From NCBI GenBank assembly GCA_017979445.1, contig CM030711.1, positions 9,827,221 through 9,891,220 on the forward strand: a stretch of DNA of 64,000 bases, written 5' to 3'. The position numbers were made by a program, and so were the translations under genes. Shown in pieces: positions 59,205 to 64,000 of this stretch. The stretch's first letter is position 1; the number at the start of each line of letters is the position of its first letter. The stretch is from Akebia trifoliata (taxonomy: Eukaryota; Streptophyta; Magnoliopsida; Ranunculales; Lardizabalaceae). Below the pieces are notes generated by a model that worked only from the letters and a program-made list of their open reading frames with translations, made no database searches and was not told where the DNA came from.

Positions 59205-59480
59205 AGAAGGTGGCATGTGCAAACTTATATGTATTAAATGAGTTTATTTGTAATTTAAAAATATTGATTAAAGGGTTTTTGAAGATTACTTGATAAAAAT
59301 GTTACTTTTGTGATTTTGAAACTGAGCAACATGAGTTGCAATTTTCTTAGTTTCTTTATTAAAATGACACTATATTAAATTTGAATATAAAAGTGAGGGC
59401 ATTTATGATAATTTCAATTTTGATCTCGAATCTATTCTACTCCGCCATCTTTCATTATAATATAGTAAAGAGACGAGAGA
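59205..59480. repeat. Dispersed repeat, paired with 47775-48078
   Basis: AGGTGGCATGTGCAAACTTA, TATATTAAATTTGAATATAA and CATCTTTCATTATAATATAG occur in the same order as in the first copy. Confidence 0.5.
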
Positions 59481-59895
59481 TAGTCCCCCTTGACCTCGTC
59501 TTTTCCAATTGGCTAAAGCAAAATGACGTAAATGATCACTTAAAAATGTGAAGAAACTAAATGGGATAAGAAATCACCAAGTTACAAGATTCCTTCAACA
59601 ATCATAGGTTTTCTCTTATTAAACCAATCACACTAAAATATAAAATACAAAAATAAAGAATACAAGACGTATTTATTTAAGGATTCATCGTAAATTTCGA
59701 CGACTACATCTCAGAACTCCAGAATGCATTTCCGCTAAGTAATGTTCTCTCTCTCTCTCTCTCTCTCCATACATTACCAAAAAATCCAATCCTAAAGAGA
59801 ATCTAATTCATCCTAAATTTTAAGTCCCAATCGAATAAGATCATATTTTATTATGCCTTTGACATGATAGATAAGAAGGTTGTAAATTGATCTTA

Positions 59896-60525
59896 GAGCA
59901 ACTCCAACGGATGTCTCTATTTTGGCATACTCACTCATTTTAGAGATGATTCTCTTCTCATGCCTAACTTCTAAATCACAATTCATATCTCTAATTCACT
60001 ATTCACCTAATAAAAAATAAAAATTCTATTGGCAACCCAAGTTTACTTATCATCTTATGTTTAGTAGAAAATATAAATATATACATTTAAATTAATTTCA
60101 TTTATATCAAACAAAAAAAAATTGAATATTCATGATCAAACTTATTTTTTATTACAAATTTGGTTGAACAATTGATTGAATTTGAGTTTAAAATATTTTT
60201 ATAAATATTTAATAAAAATATTGAATAATAATAATAATAATTAAAAATAAATAAGAGACAAAAATTATACTTCAAACTTATTTTTATTAACAAAGGTAAT
60301 TAAGAATGACATTTATGTTAAATGATAGGGACACAATTGATATTTGTACGAAATAGAATGGTGAAATAAAGACCAACTCTATTTTTATTTTTATTTGTCG
60401 TCTCTAATTGTAAAGACGTGAATAGTGATTTAGAGGGTGTGTAAGAAATTAAGAAACCAATTGGAACTAGGTTTGGAGGTCTCTATCTCTAAATACAGAG
60501 ATATGGAGATCAGTTGGAGTTGCTC
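59896..60525. mobile_element. Tourist-like (PIF/Harbinger) element, 630 bp
   Basis: Ends GAGCAACTCCAACGGATG and, inverted, GAGCAACTCCAACTGATC are near-perfect inverted repeats, each bordered by TTA (59893-59895 and 60526-60528). TCTCTATTTT / AGAGATATGG motifs extend the pairing inward. No transposase. The TTA duplication and GAGCAACTCCAAC-type end fit the Tourist group. Confidence 0.8.
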
Positions 60526-60968
60526 TTAGGATGAATGCTTAAATTGCCCTTGGAATTTGTGCTAATCAATGCTCTGAGATGAGATCTAAGTTTGCATTGT
60601 ACGATCCTAGCATCGAGATGTGCACTCAAATCTTTGATCCATATGAAGTATTTTATTTTCTCTTATAAAACCCTTGATTTTTATTGCATGGTTTTAAAAT
60701 GGATATCTCAAGTATTCAACTAAAGGTGCAAGGGTCATTTTATGTAAATAACATATAATAGATGATTTCTCCAAAACTTTCAAAAGGTTATTTTAGATAT
60801 TTGATAAATAATACTTCAAAAAATGTCACACTATTTTAAAAAAGTGGATCTCAAACAATCCTTATTTTCTTCCTCGAAAAATTTGATAATTTTTTAGGTT
60901 TTTTTTTTTTTTAATGTTGATAGAACGTATCGAACATCATATGTGGTTAGAAATAATATTTTTTTATA

Positions 60969-61039
60969 TATAAAAAGAATGTTACCTATGTGTGTCCTTT
61001 TAATATAAAAAGAATGTTACCTATGTGTGTCCTTTTAAT
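60969..61039. repeat. 35-bp tandem duplication
   Basis: AAAAAGAATGTTACCTATGT starts at 60972 and 61007; the two units are identical. Intergenic. Confidence 0.9.
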
Positions 61040-61359
61040 GGACCCATTAAAAATGGTCCAAAATTAGGTTTGAGGAAATCTTACTTGGGGGGCAAAGTTT
61101 GATCATGGCAAAGTTGTTTGAGATATATTTAAACCAGTTGGTAAGCTTGGCATTATGTTTGAAATCATTGGAAATCCATTATGCGATTGTTAAAGACAAT
61201 TGTGGTTGAAATGATGATATGTAATGTTAATGTTAGGGTTAGGGTTAGGGGCTACCAATCCATTGCTTGACCTTCAAACAAATGGTTTGTAAGATGTATC
61301 TCATCAAGATCTTATTGGTGAGTGTTTCTACAAATATCATTATTATATATATACACACG

Positions 61360-62475
61360 AGACCAAGTCGTACTAACTTGGCCGTGATTTTCAAAATATC
61401 GTCTCAGACATCTTATTTATCTCGTGAGATGATGTGAATGTTGAGACAACTAGTATATCCGTATCACTGTTGGATGAGACTGAGATGATTCAGATGTGAT
61501 TATTTATAACAAAAGAATTATTGTAATATAAATTATTAATTAAAGTGTTTTTCAAAGACGGTTTTGAAACTAATCAAACATGAGTATAGGAAATTGGGAT
61601 TGCAATCTTCTTGATTTTTGACCAAAATGATTAAATTATTTTTAAAAAAAAATTAGATATATTTATTTATAATTTTATCTTTCATAGTCTTTTCACCCAT
61701 CCATCTCAGTATCTTCATCTCGACTATAGTCAATTTATTAAAAATATTACCTCTAGATATTCTAGCATTTAACTCCATAAAAAATGTCCGAACTTGTAAA
61801 TTTATTATTAGTTTGATTGAGATGTGTCGATCATATATAGTACTCCAAAAGCTTACATCTTCTTTAATTATCTATCACTAAATTTATAAATAACATTCCC
61901 CTCAATCTGTTAATCTCTATGAATAATAAAATCAAAGTAACAAAAATAGTTGCTACTGGAAATTTTCCAAATATCAATTTTTATTGTCCATCTCTCTAAA
62001 TCAGCTCTTTGTACTTCTAATTTTTCATCGACTCCTTCTCAAATTTATTATTTTATAATTTTATAGCAGAAAATTTGTTTTTGTTCAAATTCTATATTCA
62101 TCAAAATATTTCGCAAAATAAACTGTAATTTATATAACGTGTGCTGATTATGGTACGAACCAAATTTACACCACGTCTCAAATTACACATCATCTCAAGA
62201 GATAAACAAGATGATATTTTGAAAATCTAGGACGAGTCAGTAAGAAGCAATTGGGATTTTGTAAATTTTGATTAAAATATTATTAATTTTTTAAAAACTT
62301 AAATGCCTATTATATAAATAAAACTTGATTTTATGACTAAACATCTTCTAATTAATCTTGTTCTATTAAAAATAATAATTTTAAACTAAGTTAAAGGATA
62401 TATCTCACCCAAGACAACCCGGTCTTGTCCATAGATGAGACGTCAAATCAAGTCTTGAAATCATAGTGGTGATCC
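61360..62475. repeat. GAGACGA-rich family, scattered pieces
   Basis: TCTCGTGAGATGATGTGAAT and GTATCACTGTTGGATGAGAC near 61430-61480, and CCCAAGACAACCCGGTCTTG with CATAGATGAGACGTCAAATC near 62405-62450, match parts of 55800-56215. The middle is AT-rich with no gene. Confidence 0.4.
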
Positions 62476-62799
62476 AATGCTTCAAAATTGTAAAGGACAA
62501 AATTCTATGAACTTTCAAATTTTTGTTTTCAAAAAATATTATTTTTCATCGTGAATTTCAATCTTAAATTTGAAAGTAATGTGAAAATTCGATAATTGTT
62601 AATTTTCAAAATCTTTAAAAAGATTTTTTTTTTAATCTAAAATTTTGGATGAAATCTAGAGATATGTGGTGATGGATTGCTAAGGTGGTAATCTATCTCA
62701 ACAAAACGACCCTAAATAAGAATTAAAATCTTTACTAAGTTAGGAAAAACGTCTGAAATTAACTTTTTTATGGTTTGAAAAGTCTTCCAACGATTTGCC

Positions 62800-63025
62800 G
62801 TCCACTTGACAATGTGGTCCCACACTCACCAACCTGAACAAAACTGCAAGTTTGTTAAGTGCCACGTGCATGGTAGACCGTCAACGTCGCTTGTGACTGA
62901 AATATCGCACGACGTGCACACAAAATCCGGTGGTCCCCACATGCTAGATCTCCTTAACTCCAGCTCGCTAGCTTACTGTTTACTTTCTAAAATTACGGAA
63001 TTACCCTTTTATATTTATAAAATGA
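62800..63025. repeat. Second copy of the CACGTG-containing segment
   Basis: GTGCCACGTGCATGGTAGAC, CTTGTGACTGAAATATCGCA and AAATTACGGAATTACCCTTT correspond to 57715-57880. An 88-codon frame crosses it without recognisable features. Confidence 0.45.
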
Positions 63026-63089
63026 CTAGATATTTAGGATCAGGTTTTGTCGTTGTGTCGGTATCGTACTAAAAAAAAAAGGAAATTTG

Positions 63090-63362
63090 ATATAAAATAA
63101 ACGATATTTTAAAAATACACCCTTGTTAAATTAGTGATATTGGGTTCAACCCTTTGTAAATTTTAATTTTATTCAAAATGCTTTTCAAATACTTAAATTA
63201 CTAAATCAAATTTAGAAAAAAAAAAATCAAAATTTCACTCTTGAATCATAAAAAAACACAAACTTGACTATAGTCAAGGTGGGTAAACCTTATCTTTCAT
63301 TTTACAAGAGGGTAAATCTAATATCACCAATTTAACATGAGGAATTTATAAAATACTCTAAA
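63090..63362. repeat. Inverted-repeat MITE, 'GGTGATATTGGG' family, copy 2
   Basis: TTAGTGATATTGGGTTCAAC at the left pairs with AATCTAATATCACCAATTTA at the right. Similar in size and centre to 545-865. Confidence 0.55.
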
Positions 63363-63384
63363 AAAAAATACAAAAAATAAGGGA

Positions 63385-63655
63385 ATTTAAGTAATATACT
63401 CATGCAAAATTAGCACTATTTCTCCCATCTAAAATGAGAGATTAGGTTTACCCCTTCCCTAAAATCAATGTCATAGATTGATGATAAATTAACCATTGAA
63501 ATTTTGATTTAGTAATTTAAATTTTTGAAGGGTATTTTTAATATTTTGAATAAAAATCTAATTTGAACAATTAATTTATAATCAATCAACAATACCTACT
63601 TTTGATAAGGGGATAAACCTAATCTTGCATTTTTGTAGGGGATAGCTCTAATTAG
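63385..63655. repeat. Inverted-repeat MITE, 'GGTGATATTGGG' family, copy 3
   Basis: GAGAGATTAGGTTTACCCCT at the left pairs with GGGGATAAACCTAATCTTGC at the right. It follows copy 2 almost directly. Confidence 0.5.
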
Positions 63656-64000
63656 GGCTGGCAACGAATCGATTCAGAATCGGATCAGTACAATTCCAAT
63701 ATCGATCCAATTTTTTTAAAATATGTACCAAATTCAATTTGATCTGAACGAATCAAAAAAATATGTGAACTGAACTCGATCTGTTTCCCTTAATCTAAAA
63801 TCGATCTGAATAGATGCCTTATTTTCAAATGATTAATATTAAAAAAAAATTAAATTAAAAAAAATCTACTTTCCAACTACAAATATTGAGAGAAACCAAA
63901 AAGACTAAAATGTTTATCTATATGTATTTATATGAAATTAGGAATAAAAAAATTATTAAAATATGTTCAGATTTGATTTTTTTCAAAGCAATTGGAATAT
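63656..64000. mobile_element. Left part of a hAT-like MITE, cut by the window end
   Basis: TAGGGCTGGCAACGAATCGA resembles the ends at 21780 and 52475, and GAATCGGATCAGT fits their GATCCGAT-rich interior. The right end lies outside the window. Confidence 0.5.

Noticed and set aside
61230..61252. TTAGGGTTAGGGTTAGGGG, telomere-like
   Set aside because: Only three units of the six-base type, while most plants use TTTAGGG; too short to call an interstitial telomere.
1..64000. CRISPR array, operon, riboswitch or bacterial features
   Set aside because: The introns, plant-type genes and transposons show a plant nuclear locus; the regular repeats are palindromic transposons, not spacer arrays.

Overview
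This is nuclear DNA from a flowering plant, most likely a eudicot or another broad-leaved angiosperm. It is AT-rich, its genes are split by GT-AG introns, and there are many short inverted-repeat transposons, LINE and SINE remnants, and TA microsatellites. There is no sign of a bacterial, phage or organelle origin. The species cannot be named from the sequence.

Four protein-coding genes could be assembled exon by exon, and every junction keeps the reading frame. (1) Minus strand 21175-13187: a 297-residue SR splicing factor of the SF2/ASF (SR34/SR34b) group, 12 coding exons plus a leader intron. (2) Plus strand 30049-38859: a 1288-residue protein of the LIN/CERBERUS-like family with a LIN N-terminal region, ARM-like helices and a C-terminal WD40 part, 16 exons, and no recognisable U-box. 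(3) Minus strand 44602-40563: a 318-residue PETER PAN/SSF1-type Brix protein of large ribosomal subunit assembly, 7 exons. (4) Plus strand 49451-54448: a 99-residue HIG1-domain mitochondrial membrane protein, 3 exons, with a 4.6 kb second intron. They are unrelated housekeeping or regulatory genes and do not form a pathway.

The rest is repeat-rich. Positions 3489-10896 hold sixteen successive palindromic elements of about 300-415 bp, mostly separated only by (TA)n tracts. Each has inverted ends starting GGG....GTTC and two internal hairpins. Further copies lie at about 11.2, 15.8, 23.5 and 47.0 kb. The first copy is the only one not set in TA repeat, and it is flanked by a perfect 8-bp duplication. 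Other families are: a hAT-type MITE with an 8-bp duplication (21780-22417); Tourist-like MITEs with TTA duplications; a 1-kb fold-back element (23970-24969); a family of palindromes centred on a CATAGAT...TATCCCGAG core, clustered at 47.5-49.1 kb upstream of the HIG1 gene; a GAGACGA-rich family at 26-28 kb and 54-62 kb; and LINE, SINE and Ty3/gypsy fragments, most of them inside introns.

The points most worth following up are the TA-embedded palindrome array and its mismatched ends, a candidate poison exon in the long late intron of the SR gene, and a degraded mobile-domain protein fragment inside the giant HIG1 intron. From about 54.5 kb to the end no gene was found, only repeats and AT-rich sequence.
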